From: [Pasteurella] mairii
Lineage (GTDB): Bacteria; Pseudomonadota; Gammaproteobacteria; Enterobacterales; Pasteurellaceae
Assembly (NCBI GenBank): GCA_900454475.1
Contig: UGSS01000002.1
Location: 310,001 to 374,000 of the forward strand
Length of the DNA stretch: 64,000 nucleotides
Direction of reading: 5' to 3'
Under the pieces are notes generated by a model. The model saw only the letters and a program-made list of their open reading frames with translations, was not told where the DNA came from and made no database searches. How positions within the stretch are numbered: position 1 is the stretch's first letter; each line of letters begins with the position of its first letter. The translations under genes were made by a program, and so were the position numbers. Positions 31,778-43,045 of this stretch are shown piece by piece.

Positions 31778-32344
31778 ATGGCTACATATACTACCAGTGA
31801 TTTCAAACCAGGTCTAAAATTTATGCAAGATGGTGAGCCTTGCGTGATCGTTGAAAATGAATTCGTAAAACCAGGTAAAGGACAGGCTTTTACGCGTACA
31901 CGTATTCGTAAATTAATTTCAGGTAAAGTATTAGATGTGAACTTTAAATCAGGTACCTCCGTTGAAGCGGCAGACGTGATGGATCTAAACTTAACCTATT
32001 CTTACAAAGATGATGCATTTTGGTATTTTATGCATCCGGAAACTTTTGAGCAATATTCTGCTGATGCAAAAGCAATTGGTGATGCAGAAAAATGGTTATT
32101 GGATCAAGCAGATTGTATCGTGACATTATGGAATGGCGCGCCGATTGCTGTGACCCCGCCAAACTTTGTAGAATTAGAAATTATCGAAACGGATCCGGGT
32201 TTGAAAGGTGATACCGCTGGTACTGGCGGTAAACCGGCAACATTAAGCACCGGTGCGGTAGTAAAAGTTCCACTTTTCGTACAAATCGGCGAAGTGATCA
32301 AAGTGGATACCCGTTCAGGCGAATACGTATCACGCGTAAAATAA
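31778..32344 (+). CDS. efp: elongation factor P
   Basis: A 188-residue tRNA-shaped factor that relieves stalling at polyproline. The modified residue is Lys34 in VKPGKGQAF, the site lysylated by EpmA/EpmB, consistent with epmB next door. The C-terminal GEYVSRVK is typical. TGAGGA precedes the ATG. Confidence 0.98.
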   Translation: MATYTTSDFKPGLKFMQDGEPCVIVENEFVKPGKGQAFTRTRIRKLISGKVLDVNFKSGTSVEAADVMDLNLTYSYKDDAFWYFMHPETFEQYSADAKAIGDAEKWLLDQADCIVTLWNGAPIAVTPPNFVELEIIETDPGLKGDTAGTGGKPATLSTGAVVKVPLFVQIGEVIKVDTRSGEYVSRVK

Positions 32345-32370
32345 TGTTTATTGCCTCCTAAGTGACAGCA

Positions 32371-32400
32371 AAAATGCCGACCGACGCGTCGGTATTTTTC
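32371..32400 (+). terminator. intrinsic terminator after efp
   Basis: CCGAC and GTCGG, extended by A-T pairs, form a short hairpin followed by ATTTTTC. Confidence 0.7.
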
Positions 32401-32418
32401 TGTATGTTATTATTAAAA

Positions 32419-32434
32419 TGTGATCTGTATCACA
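32419..32434 (+). promoter_or_regulatory. perfect CRP-cAMP site upstream of uhpT
   Basis: TGTGATCTGTATCACA matches TGTGA-N6-TCACA exactly, 130 bases upstream of uhpT. It implies cAMP-CRP activation of hexose-phosphate uptake, as known for E. coli uhpT. Confidence 0.85.
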
Positions 32435-32563
32435 AAATTGTTGCAATTTTCCGCATTTTAGGAATATTTCCTATCTTTCCTACGTCATTCTCTCAAGGCG
32501 ATTTTTCCCGCTTTGATTACCATAAGCCCATCTTTTTTGAATTAAGAAAAATCGAGGAATATG

Positions 32564-33943
32564 ATGTTTAAATTTTTAGAAGAAGTTAGACGCCCTGTCT
32601 TAGATCTTCCCGTAGAAGAAAGACGCAAAATGTGGTTCAAACCGTTTATGCAATCCTATTTGGTGGTGTTTATTGGTTATATGGCAATGTATTTGATCCG
32701 TAAAAACTTTAATATCGCGCAAAACGATATGATTGAAACCTACGGATTGACCAAAACTGATTTGGGGTTAATTGGTTTAGGTTTTTCTATCACCTATGGG
32801 ATTGGTAAAACAATTGTTTCCTATTATGCAGATGGTAAAAATACGAAGCAATTTGTTCCGTTTATGTTGATTTTATCCGCGCTTTGTATGCTGGGCTTTA
32901 GCGCCAGTATGGGCGGTGGCAGCGTGGCGTTATTTTTGATGATCGCCTTTTATGCCTTAAGTGGCTTTTTCCAAAGTACCGGCGGTTCATCCAGTTATTC
33001 CACCATCACCAAATGGACACCCCGCAAAAAACGCGGCACATTCTTAGGTTTTTGGAATTTATCGCACAACGTGGGTGGTGCTGCGGCGGCGGGAGTTGCT
33101 TTATTTGGTGCCAACGTATTGTTTGACGGTCATGTCATCGGGATGTTTATTTTCCCATCAATTATTGCGTTAATCGTCGGTTTTGTGGGATTGCGTTACG
33201 GTTCAGATTCCCCGGAAGCTTACGGTTTGGGTAAAGCGGAAGAATTATTCGGCGAAGAAGTGAGCGAAGAAGATCGCGAAGCGGAAGAAAACCAATTAAG
33301 CAAATGGCAAATTTTTGTGCAATATGTGCTACGCAATAAAGTGATTTGGTTACTTTGTTTTGCCAATATTTTCCTTTATATCGTCCGTATTGGTATCGAC
33401 CAATGGTCACCGGTGTATGCTTATCAAGAGTTGGGTTTCTCTAAAGATGCAGCGATTTCCGGTTTTGCCTTGTTTGAAGTGGGCGCTTTGGTGGGAACCT
33501 TCTTATGGGGATATTTATCTGACTTAGCCAATGGACGTCGTGGTTTAACGGCTTGTATTTCATTGATTTTAATCGTGTTTACCTTAGAATTCTATCAACA
33601 CGCTACCAATGAATATATGTATCTTGGCGCCTTATTTGTCCTTGGTTTCTTGGTATTCGGTCCACAGTTGCTTATCGGCGTGGCGGCAGTAGGTTTCGTA
33701 CCGAAAAAGGCAATTGCAGTAGCCGATGGCGTGAAAGGCACTTTTGCTTACCTAATTGGTGATAGTTTTGCAAAATTAGGTTTAGGGATGATCGCTGATG
33801 GAACTCCAATTTTCGGTTTGACCGGTTGGTCGGGTACCTTTGCGGCATTAGACGCTTCCGCCGTGATTTGTATGGCATTGTTAGTGTTTGTTGCCATTGC
33901 GGAAGAAAAGAAAATTCGTAAAAATAAAAAAGCAGCAAAATAA
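32564..33943 (+). CDS. uhpT: hexose-phosphate:phosphate antiporter
   Basis: A 459-residue MFS antiporter taking up hexose-6-phosphates in exchange for phosphate. It is very close to E. coli UhpT ([51 protein letters not shown]). The ATG at 32,564 is favoured over the one three bases earlier by spacing from GAGGA. Here uhpT precedes uhpABC, the reverse of E. coli, and is separated from them by a terminator made of paired uptake signals. Confidence 0.95.
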   Translation: MFKFLEEVRRPVLDLPVEERRKMWFKPFMQSYLVVFIGYMAMYLIRKNFNIAQNDMIETYGLTKTDLGLIGLGFSITYGIGKTIVSYYADGKNTKQFVPFMLILSALCMLGFSASMGGGSVALFLMIAFYALSGFFQSTGGSSSYSTITKWTPRKKRGTFLGFWNLSHNVGGAAAAGVALFGANVLFDGHVIGMFIFPSIIALIVGFVGLRYGSDSPEAYGLGKAEELFGEEVSEEDREAEENQLSKWQIFVQYVLRNKVIWLLCFANIFLYIVRIGIDQWSPVYAYQELGFSKDAAISGFALFEVGALVGTFLWGYLSDLANGRRGLTACISLILIVFTLEFYQHATNEYMYLGALFVLGFLVFGPQLLIGVAAVGFVPKKAIAVADGVKGTFAYLIGDSFAKLGLGMIADGTPIFGLTGWSGTFAALDASAVICMALLVFVAIAEEKKIRKNKKAAK

Positions 33944-33955
33944 GAGAATGATGGG

Positions 33956-33990
33956 AAAAGTGCGGTAATTTTTTACCGCACTTTTTTTTA
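33956..33990. terminator. terminator built from two inverted uptake signals
   Basis: AAAAGTGCGGTAA and TTACCGCACTTTT form a perfect 13-bp stem with a TTTT loop, then seven more T. Each arm contains the AAGTGCGGT core, so the sites serve as DNA uptake signals and as a terminator after uhpT. Confidence 0.92.
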
Positions 33991-34034
33991 CTGATAGAAT
34001 ATATCATTGTCAAAAATAAACATAGGATAATGAA

Positions 34035-34640
34035 ATGATCAACGTGGTATTAATTGACGATCATATGATCGTGCGTTCCGGTTTTGCGCAATTGCTTGCT
34101 TTAGAAGAAGATATTCAAGTTATCGGCGAATTTGGTTCCGCCAAAGAAACGCGCCAGAATTTACCCCGTTTAAGACCGAATGTTTGCATTATTGATATTT
34201 CCATGCCTGATGAAAGCGGATTGGAATTATTAAAAGATATTCCCTCTGGTATTCATTGTATTATGTTGAGTGTCAATGATTCCGAATTAACCGTGAAAAA
34301 AGCCTTAGAATTAGGCGCCAAAGGTTATTTAAGTAAGCGTTGCAGCCCAGATGAATTAATTCAAGCGGTCAGAACTGTTTATGCCGGCGGCGTTTATTTA
34401 ATGCCGGAATTAACCGCCAAATTGGTCTCCTCGCGGCACAGTCGTCCGATTGAACAATTAACTAAGCGAGAGCGGGAAATTTGCGAATTATTAATTTTAG
34501 GATTGGATGCCAAAGAAATCGGCGAGAAATTAAATTTAAGTTTTAAAACCGTACACGTACATCGTGCCAATGCTATGAGCAAATTAAATGTGAAAAATAA
34601 TGTGGAATTGGCAAATTTATTAAATCAACAACGAACCTAA
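34035..34640 (+). CDS. uhpA: response regulator UhpA
   Basis: A 201-residue NarL/FixJ-type regulator. The receiver domain has Asp8/Asp9 and the phosphorylation site Asp54 in IIDISMP; the C-terminal helix-turn-helix includes [12 protein letters not shown] and [17 protein letters not shown]. It would activate uhpT when phosphorylated by UhpB. AGGA lies before the ATG. It is followed 12 bases later by uhpB. Confidence 0.94.
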   Translation: MINVVLIDDHMIVRSGFAQLLALEEDIQVIGEFGSAKETRQNLPRLRPNVCIIDISMPDESGLELLKDIPSGIHCIMLSVNDSELTVKKALELGAKGYLSKRCSPDELIQAVRTVYAGGVYLMPELTAKLVSSRHSRPIEQLTKREREICELLILGLDAKEIGEKLNLSFKTVHVHRANAMSKLNVKNNVELANLLNQQRT

Positions 34641-34652
34641 AATATCACGTAC

Positions 34653-36158
34653 ATGAAATCCATTTTTACCGCTGTTTATGCTTGGTTTTTGATTGTTTGC
34701 ACCTATTTTTGTTTATGGGTGATTTCCGATTATTTATTGCCGGACACGATGCTGGGATTATTATTTTTACCCTTTGCTTTGCGTTGCGGAATTGTGTTGC
34801 ATACGCCGCTTAAATATTGGATGGTAAGCTATGGGGCGGAGTGGTGCGTTCTGATTTTATTGGGGTTGTCTTTTCCCGAAAATGATTATTTCCAATTATT
34901 TTTATTAAGTGCGGTCAGTTTTCCGTTAATTTATGCGGTTTATCTGTATTATTATGGTTCGCAGTGGAAAATCCTTTTGCTGCAATTAGCCTTAATTATT
35001 ATTTTAAGCGCAATAAATAGTGTAATTATTTTTTCCTCGGCATCTTCCTTTGCATTTTTAGTCAGTTTCAGCGGCGGTATTTTAATTATTCCTGCATGTT
35101 ATTTAATTAATGATTTTTTATTTTGCCGAAAATGGTTACCGTTAACTGCCGCTTTAGTGAAAAAGCCCGTCACACTTAGAACAAAACATATTTTTCTTTA
35201 TATTGTGCTTTTTATTTTAAATATTTATATTCAAACGACTTTACCTGAAACCTTTTACCGTTTTGCCTTATTTTGTTTGGCAATTCCCATTATTTTATTG
35301 GCGTTTCAATATGGCTGGCAGGGCGCATTTTTAGGGACGTTGCTAAATAGTATCGCGCTTATCAGCACCACCCATCAATTCTCCAATTTAGCCTTAACGG
35401 ATTTATTATTATTCATTTCCGCCCAAACCATCACCGGTATTTTTCTCGGGCTTGCTATTCAGCATCAACGCGATTTAAACCACAGTTTATCGGTAGAATT
35501 AAATCGCAATAAAATGCTGACACGTCAATTAGTCAATACCGAAGAAACCATTCGCCAAGAAATTTCCCGCGAATTACATGATGAAATTGGACAAAATATT
35601 ACCGCCATTCGCACGCAAGCGAGCATCCTAAAACGCTTGGGAAATCTTCCGCAGCACGAAAAAATTGCCGGTACCATTGAACAATTATCGTTAAATATTT
35701 ATGACACCACCAAAGGTTTATTAAATCGAATTCGTCCGCGTTTATTGGACGATTTGGATTTGCACCAAGCCTTACAAAATTTATTTATTGAACTGAATTT
35801 TGAAACACAAGGAATTCAGACCGCACTTTATTGGCAAAACGAGAAAAATATTCCCTTAGATCATATTTTAGAAATTACCATTTATCGCCTATGCCAAGAA
35901 AGTTTAAATAATATTATGAAATACGCGGCGGCAACGGAAGTGAAAATCGCCATTACCATTGCACAAGATGTTTCGCTTTATATTGAAGATAACGGGGTTG
36001 GATTTGATATGAAAAAAAGCCTAAACGGATTGGGCATTCGCGGTATGCAAGAGCGGGTGAACAGTTTATGTGGCACCTTTAATATTACTTCAACGGAAAT
36101 TGATCAGGATCCCGTGCATCATGGAACCCTCATTCGTGTGAGTTTACCTCGGATATAA
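34653..36158 (+). CDS. uhpB: sensor histidine kinase UhpB
   Basis: A 501-residue kinase with about eight membrane helices (MASE1-like sensor region, roughly residues 5-275), then a HisKA_3 dimerisation segment with the phospho-His in SRELHDEIGQNI, and an ATPase domain with NNIMKYAAATEVKI (N box) and EDNGVGFDMK (G1 box). It works with UhpC to sense external glucose-6-phosphate and phosphorylates UhpA. The uhpA, uhpB and uhpC spacings are short, indicating one operon. Confidence 0.94.
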   Translation: MKSIFTAVYAWFLIVCTYFCLWVISDYLLPDTMLGLLFLPFALRCGIVLHTPLKYWMVSYGAEWCVLILLGLSFPENDYFQLFLLSAVSFPLIYAVYLYYYGSQWKILLLQLALIIILSAINSVIIFSSASSFAFLVSFSGGILIIPACYLINDFLFCRKWLPLTAALVKKPVTLRTKHIFLYIVLFILNIYIQTTLPETFYRFALFCLAIPIILLAFQYGWQGAFLGTLLNSIALISTTHQFSNLALTDLLLFISAQTITGIFLGLAIQHQRDLNHSLSVELNRNKMLTRQLVNTEETIRQEISRELHDEIGQNITAIRTQASILKRLGNLPQHEKIAGTIEQLSLNIYDTTKGLLNRIRPRLLDDLDLHQALQNLFIELNFETQGIQTALYWQNEKNIPLDHILEITIYRLCQESLNNIMKYAAATEVKIAITIAQDVSLYIEDNGVGFDMKKSLNGLGIRGMQERVNSLCGTFNITSTEIDQDPVHHGTLIRVSLPRI

Positions 36159-36161
36159 CTT

Positions 36162-37430
36162 ATGAAAAATCATGAAAATATTGACCGCACTTATCGCTAC
36201 TGGCGACTGCATATTATGCTTGCTATGTACGTAGGTTACGCTGGTTTTTATCTCACTCGCAAAAGTTTTAATTATGCGGTGCCGGCGTTAATTACCGATT
36301 TGGGCATCGATAAAAATGACATCGGCATGATGGCAACCTTATTTTATATTACCTATGGCTTGTCGAAATTTTTCTCTGGGCTTTTTTCCGATCGAGCCAA
36401 TCCGCGGCATTTTATGGCGTGGGGTTTATTAATTACCGGCGTGACCAATATTCTGTTCGGTTTATCCAGTTCCATCGTGATGTTTACCTTTTTATGGATC
36501 ATTAACGCGTGGTTTCAAGGTTGGGGATGGCCGGCGTGTTCAAAATTATTAACTGCTTGGTATTCGCGCAACGAACGCGGGCTATGGTGGTCCATTTGGA
36601 ACACCGCGCATAACGTCGGTGGTGCGTTAATTCCGCTCATTATCGGTTATGTTACCTTGCATTACAGCTGGCGTTACGGATTTGGCATCGCTGGCGTGAT
36701 AACGATTGTGATCAGCCTCTTTTTATTCTTACGCCTTAGAAATACACCAGAATCCATGGGCTTGCCGAGTGTGGGAAAATGGCGTAATGATCCCTTGGAA
36801 TTGGCGCAAGAAAAAGAAGGACGCCATTTAAGCTGGCGCAAAATTTTGCAGCAATATGTATTTTTAAATAAGTATATTTGGTTGTTGGCGCTAAGTTATT
36901 GCTTGGTTTACATTGTACGCACTGCCATTAACGATTGGGGCAATATTTATTTAACCGAAAATTATCACTACGATCTGGTTTCCGCCAATAGTGCGCTATC
37001 GTTGTTTGAAATCGGCGGGTTTATTGGTTCCTTGGCGGCGGGTTGGGGATCGGATAAATTATCTTCCAGCAATCGCGGTCCTATGGCGTTATTGTTTGCA
37101 ATCGGTATTTTCTTTTCGATTTTGGCGCTGTGGTTGATGAGTAAAGAAAATCTGATTTTGCAAGGCAGCGTGTTTTTTGCCATTGGCTTTTTTGTTTTTG
37201 GCCCGCAAATGTTAATCGGCATGGCAGCGGCGGAATGTGCGCACAAAAAAACGCCGGGATCGGCGACTGGTTTTGTCGGTTTATTCGCCTATTTAGGCGC
37301 GGCGATCGCCGGTTATCCTTTGGCGCTGGTGATGGAAGCGTATCATTGGAGTGGCTTTTTTATTGTGATCTCGGTGGCAGCATTTGGCATCGCTTTGTTA
37401 TTATTGCCTTTTTTAAAAGCACAAAATTAA
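36162..37430 (+). CDS. uhpC: sugar-phosphate sensor UhpC (MFS)
   Basis: A 422-residue UhpT-like MFS protein that acts as receptor rather than main transporter. The N-terminus (GYAGFYLTRKSFNYAVPALI) and SVGKWRNDPLELAQ loop are typical of UhpC, and it starts three bases after uhpB. It would bind glucose-6-phosphate outside and activate UhpB. Confidence 0.93.
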   Translation: MKNHENIDRTYRYWRLHIMLAMYVGYAGFYLTRKSFNYAVPALITDLGIDKNDIGMMATLFYITYGLSKFFSGLFSDRANPRHFMAWGLLITGVTNILFGLSSSIVMFTFLWIINAWFQGWGWPACSKLLTAWYSRNERGLWWSIWNTAHNVGGALIPLIIGYVTLHYSWRYGFGIAGVITIVISLFLFLRLRNTPESMGLPSVGKWRNDPLELAQEKEGRHLSWRKILQQYVFLNKYIWLLALSYCLVYIVRTAINDWGNIYLTENYHYDLVSANSALSLFEIGGFIGSLAAGWGSDKLSSSNRGPMALLFAIGIFFSILALWLMSKENLILQGSVFFAIGFFVFGPQMLIGMAAAECAHKKTPGSATGFVGLFAYLGAAIAGYPLALVMEAYHWSGFFIVISVAAFGIALLLLPFLKAQN

Positions 37431-37442
37431 GGGGATGTGGCG

Positions 37443-37949
37443 CTAAATTTCATATTTGGATTTATCGCCAATGTCAAAATGCAGCGGCATACGCCATTTT
37501 TGGATGGCTAAGATGGCAAAGAGGAGCGCGCTGATGGCGGATAACAGTTGGCTTAACCAGCTCACTTCAAACTGCAAAGCAAACCACAATCCGGCTAAAA
37601 AGAGCGGTTGAAAATTTAAACAAAATATACGAAAGCAGAAATATTCTTTAAAGGCTAATCCGCCGAGGGTGAAAAAGGTGGCGCCAAGCGCCAGTTCTGG
37701 TTGCCCGAAAAGCGCACAAAGTAACGCCACCCAACTTGCCATTTGTAGCAGCAGGCGAAAGTGTTTGAGATAAATGTGCAGCGACGAGGCGCAAAATCCC
37801 GCCGCGAGCAATATCCCCTTTTGCGCGATAGCAGGCTGATAGGGTAAAAGTGCGGTCATTATTGCCGCTAAAATAAAACCGCAACGATAGAGAATGACCG
37901 TGAGGTAATCCCAGAAATCCATGGGCGAGCGAATATGCGGATCAGCCAT
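37443..37949 (-). CDS. DUF2301-like integral membrane protein
   Basis: A 168-residue protein with about five hydrophobic segments, starting MADPHIRSPMDFWDYLTV. It resembles the DUF2301 (COG5413) family of unknown function; the family call is from memory of that N-terminus and I am only moderately sure. AAAGGAG precedes the ATG. It follows lpxH by 12 bases, probably co-transcribed, and converges on uhpC. Confidence 0.65.
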   Translation of the reverse strand: MADPHIRSPMDFWDYLTVILYRCGFILAAIMTALLPYQPAIAQKGILLAAGFCASSLHIYLKHFRLLLQMASWVALLCALFGQPELALGATFFTLGGLAFKEYFCFRIFCLNFQPLFLAGLWFALQFEVSWLSQLLSAISALLFAILAIQKWRMPLHFDIGDKSKYEI

Positions 37950-37961
37950 TACATTTCTCCT

Positions 37962-38675
37962 TTATTTTTGATCAATAAATTGAATAGTTTGTTCGCGTAC
38001 TTCCAATATAGAGGCGGTTTCTCCCCAGTCTCCCAGTACAATACGCGTAAAGTGCGGTGGAATTTGGTGAATATTTTGGCGATGTGTATGTCCGTGAATT
38101 AAGTGGCTGACGTCAAATTGCGTAAAAATTTGGCGTACAAAATCGGGATTGACGTCCATAATGTCATCAGATTTACGTTGTTTATCTTGCCGGCTTTTAT
38201 TGCGAATTTTCTGTGCAATTTTTAACCGCACTTTTAATGGTAAGCACAAAAAGAGCCATTGTCGCCAAGGTTGGTGGACTTTTTGGCGAAAACGTTGATA
38301 GGCAATATCATCAGTACAGAGCGTATCGCCATGACACAGCAGGGTTTTTTTTCCGTATAAATCCAGCACATGGTAGGTCGATAGCAAGGTCAATCCGCAC
38401 GCGTTTGCAAAGCGTTTGCCCACTAAAAAATCGCGATTGCCATGAATAAAATAGCAAGGAATCTGTTTTTCCGTCAGCTGTTTTATCTGATCTTTAACTT
38501 GTTCAATGAGTGGCGATTGTTCATCATCACCAATCCAAAAATCAAATAAATCGCCTAAAATATAAACTGCCTCGGCGTCGGGGGCTTGCTGCTGCATAAA
38601 ATCGATAAATAAGCGGGTTAAGTGCGGCTGATTTTCGCTTAAATGTAAATCGGCAATAAAATAGGTTTTTTTCAT
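37962..38675 (-). CDS. lpxH: UDP-2,3-diacylglucosamine hydrolase
   Basis: Calcineurin-like phosphoesterase of 237 residues that makes lipid X in the lipid A pathway at the inner membrane face. Metal ligands are visible in [32 protein letters not shown] and HGHTHRQN. Length and ending are standard. Confidence 0.97.
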   Translation of the reverse strand: MKKTYFIADLHLSENQPHLTRLFIDFMQQQAPDAEAVYILGDLFDFWIGDDEQSPLIEQVKDQIKQLTEKQIPCYFIHGNRDFLVGKRFANACGLTLLSTYHVLDLYGKKTLLCHGDTLCTDDIAYQRFRQKVHQPWRQWLFLCLPLKVRLKIAQKIRNKSRQDKQRKSDDIMDVNPDFVRQIFTQFDVSHLIHGHTHRQNIHQIPPHFTRIVLGDWGETASILEVREQTIQFIDQK

Positions 38676-38785
38676 AAAGTTAAATGCGTTCTTTTTTGTT
38701 TAGATTATCATTTTTTAACGGGATTTATACACAAATTTGCTGATTTTCGCTATACTTGAGTAAATTTTTTTAAGGTATTGTTTGT

Positions 38786-39511
38786 ATGCTAAAGTTAATT
38801 CGAATTGTTATTGTGGTGTTTTGTTGCATCATGATTTGTTTGGTGGGAACGATTTATTCCCTTATTCGCTTTAAAAACCCCAGTAATGTCGGTGTGGTCG
38901 CCGGTTGGTTTGGGCGTTTGTATCCGTTATTTGGTTTGCAAGTGGAAAGACGTTTTCCTGTCGATGCGGACAAGGTTGGGCGCTGCATTTATATTGGAAA
39001 TCACCAAAATAATTACGATATGGTAACCATTTCCGCTATGGTGATGCCGAGAACCGTGAGCGTGGGGAAAAAAAGTCTGATTTGGATCCCGTTTTTCGGC
39101 GTTTTATATTGGGCGAGCGGGAATATTTTTCTCGACCGTGACAATCGCACTAAGGCACATGGCACCATGAATCAATTGGCAGAACGCATTAAGGCGGATA
39201 ATTTGTCAGTGTGGATGTTCCCAGAGGGAACGCGTAGCCGTGGACGCGGGTTGTTGCCATTTAAAACAGGGGCGTTTTATGCGGCAATTATGGCGGGTGT
39301 GCCGGTAGTGCCGGTGGTGTGTTCTTCTACTCACAATCAAGTTGATTTAAATCGTTGGCATAATGGTAAGGTGATTTGTGAAATGTTGCCACCGATTGAT
39401 ACCTCCAATTACAGCAAAGAAAACGTGCGCGAATTAGCCGAGCATTGTCATCAAGTCATGCTGCAACATTTGGCAAAATTGGATGCCGAATTGCAGCAAC
39501 CTAAGGCGTAA
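38786..39511 (+). CDS. plsC: 1-acylglycerol-3-phosphate O-acyltransferase
   Basis: A 241-residue inner-membrane acyltransferase making phosphatidic acid. One N-terminal membrane helix, then the catalytic NHQNNYD (HX4D), the substrate motif FPEGTRSRGRG and VPVVPVVCS. It is divergent from lpxH and followed by ftsP 27 bases later. Confidence 0.96.
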   Translation: MLKLIRIVIVVFCCIMICLVGTIYSLIRFKNPSNVGVVAGWFGRLYPLFGLQVERRFPVDADKVGRCIYIGNHQNNYDMVTISAMVMPRTVSVGKKSLIWIPFFGVLYWASGNIFLDRDNRTKAHGTMNQLAERIKADNLSVWMFPEGTRSRGRGLLPFKTGAFYAAIMAGVPVVPVVCSSTHNQVDLNRWHNGKVICEMLPPIDTSNYSKENVRELAEHCHQVMLQHLAKLDAELQQPKA

Positions 39512-39538
39512 TTAAAAGATGGATAAAAAGGAAAATAA

Positions 39539-40948
39539 ATGAATCAATTTTCACGTCGTCAATTATTAAAAACAGCCTTGGTAGCTGGTGGAGTTTCTGC
39601 GCTACCAACACCACTATTGGCGACAAGTAGAATGCTGCTTAACTTTCCGCCACTAGTTGAAATTCGACGTGGTAAGCCGATTGTATTAAGCGCTGAAACG
39701 ACTCAGGTCAAATTAGATGGCGATCATTATGCCGAAGTTTGGGGCTTTAACGGGAATTATTTGGGACCGACCATAAAAATTCGTCGTGGCGAGTTTGCTA
39801 AACTCAATTATCGCAATGGCATACCGCAAATTTTGTCGCTAAATATTCAAGGACTGCAAGCCAGCGGTGAATTATTGGGCGGCATTGGACGTCATCTCAA
39901 AATGGGTGGAACCTGGGCGCCGATTGTACCCATTAATCAGCCGGCGGCGACCTGTTGGTATCATGCTTGTACTCTTGCCAGCTCGGCGTATCAAACCTAT
40001 CGTGGGTTGCTTGGGTTATGGATTATTGAAGATGAGGAAAGTCGCAAATCATCATTGCCGAAAAAATATGGCGTGGATGATATTCCGTTAATTTTGCAAG
40101 ATGGTCAACTCAATGCTGACGGTGTGCAATTATTTCGCCAAAATCAACCGCACTTTTTAGGTAATCGTTTATTTGTCAACGGGCAACAAGCGCCTTATCT
40201 GACCGTGCCACGCAGTTGGGTGCGGTTGCGTATTTTGAATGCGTCTTTATCGCGAAGCTATCATTTACATTTTGATGATGACCGTGAATTTTTGTTGCTA
40301 GCAAAAGATCAAGGTTTTCTCCCGCAAGGGCAAACACGGACTTCCATTTTTGTTGCGCCAAGCGAGCGCGTCGAGTTGTTGGTGGATTTAAACGACGGAA
40401 ATAATGTCGCCTTAATTAGTGGCAAAAAACGCGGTTTATTGGATAAATTCACGCAATTTTTTGAAAGTAGCGATGCGCTGATAGACAATACCGTATTGGA
40501 ATTGCGCCCAGAAGGCATAGCGGCGGCATTTTCCGCAAAACCGGCGTTTCAGTCCAATACCTCCGCGCCGACAGTTTTGGCTGCCAAAGGGCAAAAAGAG
40601 CGACAATTTCATATTGATGTTTCCAATGGGACTATCAATCAACAACGTCTTGACCCTCGTCGTATTGATGTGAATGCGGTGGTAAACTCAACGGAACGTT
40701 GGATTTTAACTGCCAGCCAAGCAACCGGTTTTAAAGTACAAGGCGCGCGTTTTGTGATTGAAAGTATCAATGATCAACCGTTGGATCCGAGCGAACAAGC
40801 GTGGAAAGATAGTTTGTGGATTGAGGGAAAAGTACAAATTTTGATTAATTTCCCAAATCTTTCTTCTAATAATCACCCTTTATTTTTCGGCTCGTCCGAT
40901 TTGATGTTGGCGGATAAAGGTTGTCTTGGTGTGATCGTAGTACAATAA
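39539..40948 (+). CDS. ftsP: cell division protein FtsP (SufI)
   Basis: A 469-residue multicopper-oxidase-fold protein exported by Tat: the signal peptide has SRRQLLK and ends near LLAT. The copper-binding histidine clusters are missing (for example [10 protein letters not shown] where oxidases have HxH), as in E. coli FtsP, which supports the divisome under stress. An AAAGGA site precedes the ATG. plsC-ftsP order is shared with enterobacteria. Confidence 0.92.
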   Translation: MNQFSRRQLLKTALVAGGVSALPTPLLATSRMLLNFPPLVEIRRGKPIVLSAETTQVKLDGDHYAEVWGFNGNYLGPTIKIRRGEFAKLNYRNGIPQILSLNIQGLQASGELLGGIGRHLKMGGTWAPIVPINQPAATCWYHACTLASSAYQTYRGLLGLWIIEDEESRKSSLPKKYGVDDIPLILQDGQLNADGVQLFRQNQPHFLGNRLFVNGQQAPYLTVPRSWVRLRILNASLSRSYHLHFDDDREFLLLAKDQGFLPQGQTRTSIFVAPSERVELLVDLNDGNNVALISGKKRGLLDKFTQFFESSDALIDNTVLELRPEGIAAAFSAKPAFQSNTSAPTVLAAKGQKERQFHIDVSNGTINQQRLDPRRIDVNAVVNSTERWILTASQATGFKVQGARFVIESINDQPLDPSEQAWKDSLWIEGKVQILINFPNLSSNNHPLFFGSSDLMLADKGCLGVIVVQ

Positions 40949-41052
40949 CAGGAGGCAATAACAATAGCGAATGAGCGACTTCATCTAAAAGTGCGGTCAA
41001 AATTTGCAACGTTTTTTGGGAAAAATGGAAGCAAGTTACGCGATAATTTGAA

Positions 41053-41142
41053 TGGCGGTGAGAAAGGGATTCGAACCCTTGATGCACTTTCGCACATACA
41101 CACTTTCCAGGCGTGCTCCTTCAACCACTCGGACATCTCACC
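41053..41142 (-). tRNA. tRNA-Ser (GGA)
   Basis: Minus-strand sequence begins GGTGAGATGTCCGAGTGG and ends in CTCACCGCCA, so the CCA is encoded. The acceptor stem pairs over 7 bp. The anticodon loop CTGGAAA gives GGA, and a long variable arm is present, as expected for a class II serine tRNA. The T arm reads GGGTTCGAATCCC. Confidence 0.96.
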
Positions 41143-41286
41143 GTTGAAGACAGTGCGAAAATATAAAGAGTTATGGGCAAATCGTCAAGTCTTTTTTTAT
41201 TTTTCTTGCGTTAGAACATAAATTTTCACCAATATTTCCGCTAAAATAGGTTCTTATGAGTTTTTTATCCAAATTTGGATTGTGAT

Positions 41287-43038
41287 ATGTTAAAAAAATG
41301 GTTTTTAACTAAAAATATGTTTCTTGCAGTTACGCCTTTTAGTGCATTGAAAGAAGTTTTTCGTGAAGGCTATGGGCGTAAACATTTGGTGCGCGATATT
41401 ATTGCCGGTTTGACAGTGGGTGTTATTGCTATTCCGTTATCCATGGCGTTGGCGATTGCTAGTGGCGTCGCGCCGCAACATGGGTTGTACACTGCTATTG
41501 TGGCGGGGATTGTCATTGCGTTGAGCGGTGGCTCTCGCTTTAATATTTCCGGTCCTACAGCGGCTTTTGTGGTGATTCTGTATCCAGTGACGCAACAATT
41601 CGGCTTGAGTGGATTGTTGATGGCAACCTTGTTGTCTGGGCTGATTTTAGTTTTAATGGCGCTCTTTCGGCTGGGGCGTTTGATTGAGTATATTCCGTTG
41701 CCGGTTACCCTTGGGTTTACGTGTGGTATTGGGATTGTGATTGCGACTTTGCAAATTAAAGATTTCCTTGGTTTGGAAATGGCGGAAATGCCGGCGTCTT
41801 ATGTGGAAGAAGTTCAAGCTATTTTGACCGCACTTCCGAGTATCAATTGGGCGGATACGGTGGTTGGTGTGGTGACTTTGGTGGTGTTAACCCAATGGTA
41901 CCGATTGCGCTTATCGTTGCCGGGGCATTTGCCGGCGGTGATGATTGCTACGTTGTTGTCTTTGTTATTGATTTATTTGGGATATGATGTGGCGACAATT
42001 GGATCGGCGTTTCAATATACGTTAAGTGATGGCTCTACGGGATTTGGAATTCCAAATACATTGCCGGAGTTTGTGCTGCCTTGGAATATTCCGAATGCAC
42101 AAGGCGAGTTAATTTCATGGAATTTCACCACTTTACAAGCCTTGTTGCCGGTGGCGTTTTCAATGGCGGTGTTGGGGGCGATTGAGTCGCTGTTATGTGC
42201 AGTGATTTTGGATAATATGACCGATACTAAGCATCATTCCAACAATGAATTGTTGGCGCAAGGTTTAGGCAATATTGCCGCACCCTTTTTGGGAGGTATT
42301 ACAGCGACTGCCGCTATTGCGCGCTCGGCGGCGAATGTGAAATCCGGAGCGGTTTCGCCGATTTCAAGTGTCGTACACGCGTTATTGGTATTGTGTGCCT
42401 TGTTGTTTTTTGCCAACGCATTGTCTTATTTGCCACTGTCTTCAATGGCGGCATTATTGTTGCTGGTGGCGTGGAATATGGCGGATGTGCCGCATATTAT
42501 TCAATTATTACGTCGTTCCGGACCGAATGAAATTGCGGTGTTGGTAACTTGTGTGCTGTTGACTGTGATTTTTGATATGGTTATCGCGATTACCGTGGGC
42601 GTTTTACTGGCAAGTTTATTGTTTATCCGTACTATTGCTGAAATGACCAAATCTATTGAAATTGCGCATCCGGAAGATTTGCAAAATGTGTTGGTTTATC
42701 GCATAAGTGGACCGCTCTTTTTTGCTGCCGCGGATAATTTATTTGCCGATTTACACGCGAAAACCGTGCATACTGAGCATAAAATTCAACATATTGTGTT
42801 GCAATGTGATGCGGTGACGGTGTTGGATGCGGGAGGTATTCATGCCTTGACCCGTTTTGTGCAGCATATGTTGCCGGGACAACAACTTTATATGTGTAAT
42901 ATGCAATTTCAACCGCTGCGTACCATTGTTAAATCCAACACGGTAACTGAAATTCAGAAAATCAATTTTGCGTCCGATTTGGAGGATGTTTATGCTAAAA
43001 TTAGGGCTTTTAAATTCTTGAAACAATCTGAAGTCTAA
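41287..43038 (+). CDS. SulP/SLC26-family anion transporter with STAS domain
   Basis: About 583 residues: a membrane domain of 10-14 helices (residues about 25-430) with the SulP signatures [24 protein letters not shown]-type segment and [14 protein letters not shown], then a C-terminal STAS domain (about 455-575). Members carry sulfate, bicarbonate, nitrate or C4-dicarboxylates; the substrate cannot be told here. The frame opens at a TTG (41,275) but ATG 41,287 is more likely. It lies between two serine tRNA genes. Confidence 0.88.
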   Translation: MLKKWFLTKNMFLAVTPFSALKEVFREGYGRKHLVRDIIAGLTVGVIAIPLSMALAIASGVAPQHGLYTAIVAGIVIALSGGSRFNISGPTAAFVVILYPVTQQFGLSGLLMATLLSGLILVLMALFRLGRLIEYIPLPVTLGFTCGIGIVIATLQIKDFLGLEMAEMPASYVEEVQAILTALPSINWADTVVGVVTLVVLTQWYRLRLSLPGHLPAVMIATLLSLLLIYLGYDVATIGSAFQYTLSDGSTGFGIPNTLPEFVLPWNIPNAQGELISWNFTTLQALLPVAFSMAVLGAIESLLCAVILDNMTDTKHHSNNELLAQGLGNIAAPFLGGITATAAIARSAANVKSGAVSPISSVVHALLVLCALLFFANALSYLPLSSMAALLLLVAWNMADVPHIIQLLRRSGPNEIAVLVTCVLLTVIFDMVIAITVGVLLASLLFIRTIAEMTKSIEIAHPEDLQNVLVYRISGPLFFAAADNLFADLHAKTVHTEHKIQHIVLQCDAVTVLDAGGIHALTRFVQHMLPGQQLYMCNMQFQPLRTIVKSNTVTEIQKINFASDLEDVYAKIRAFKFLKQSEV

Positions 43039-43045
43039 AACATAC

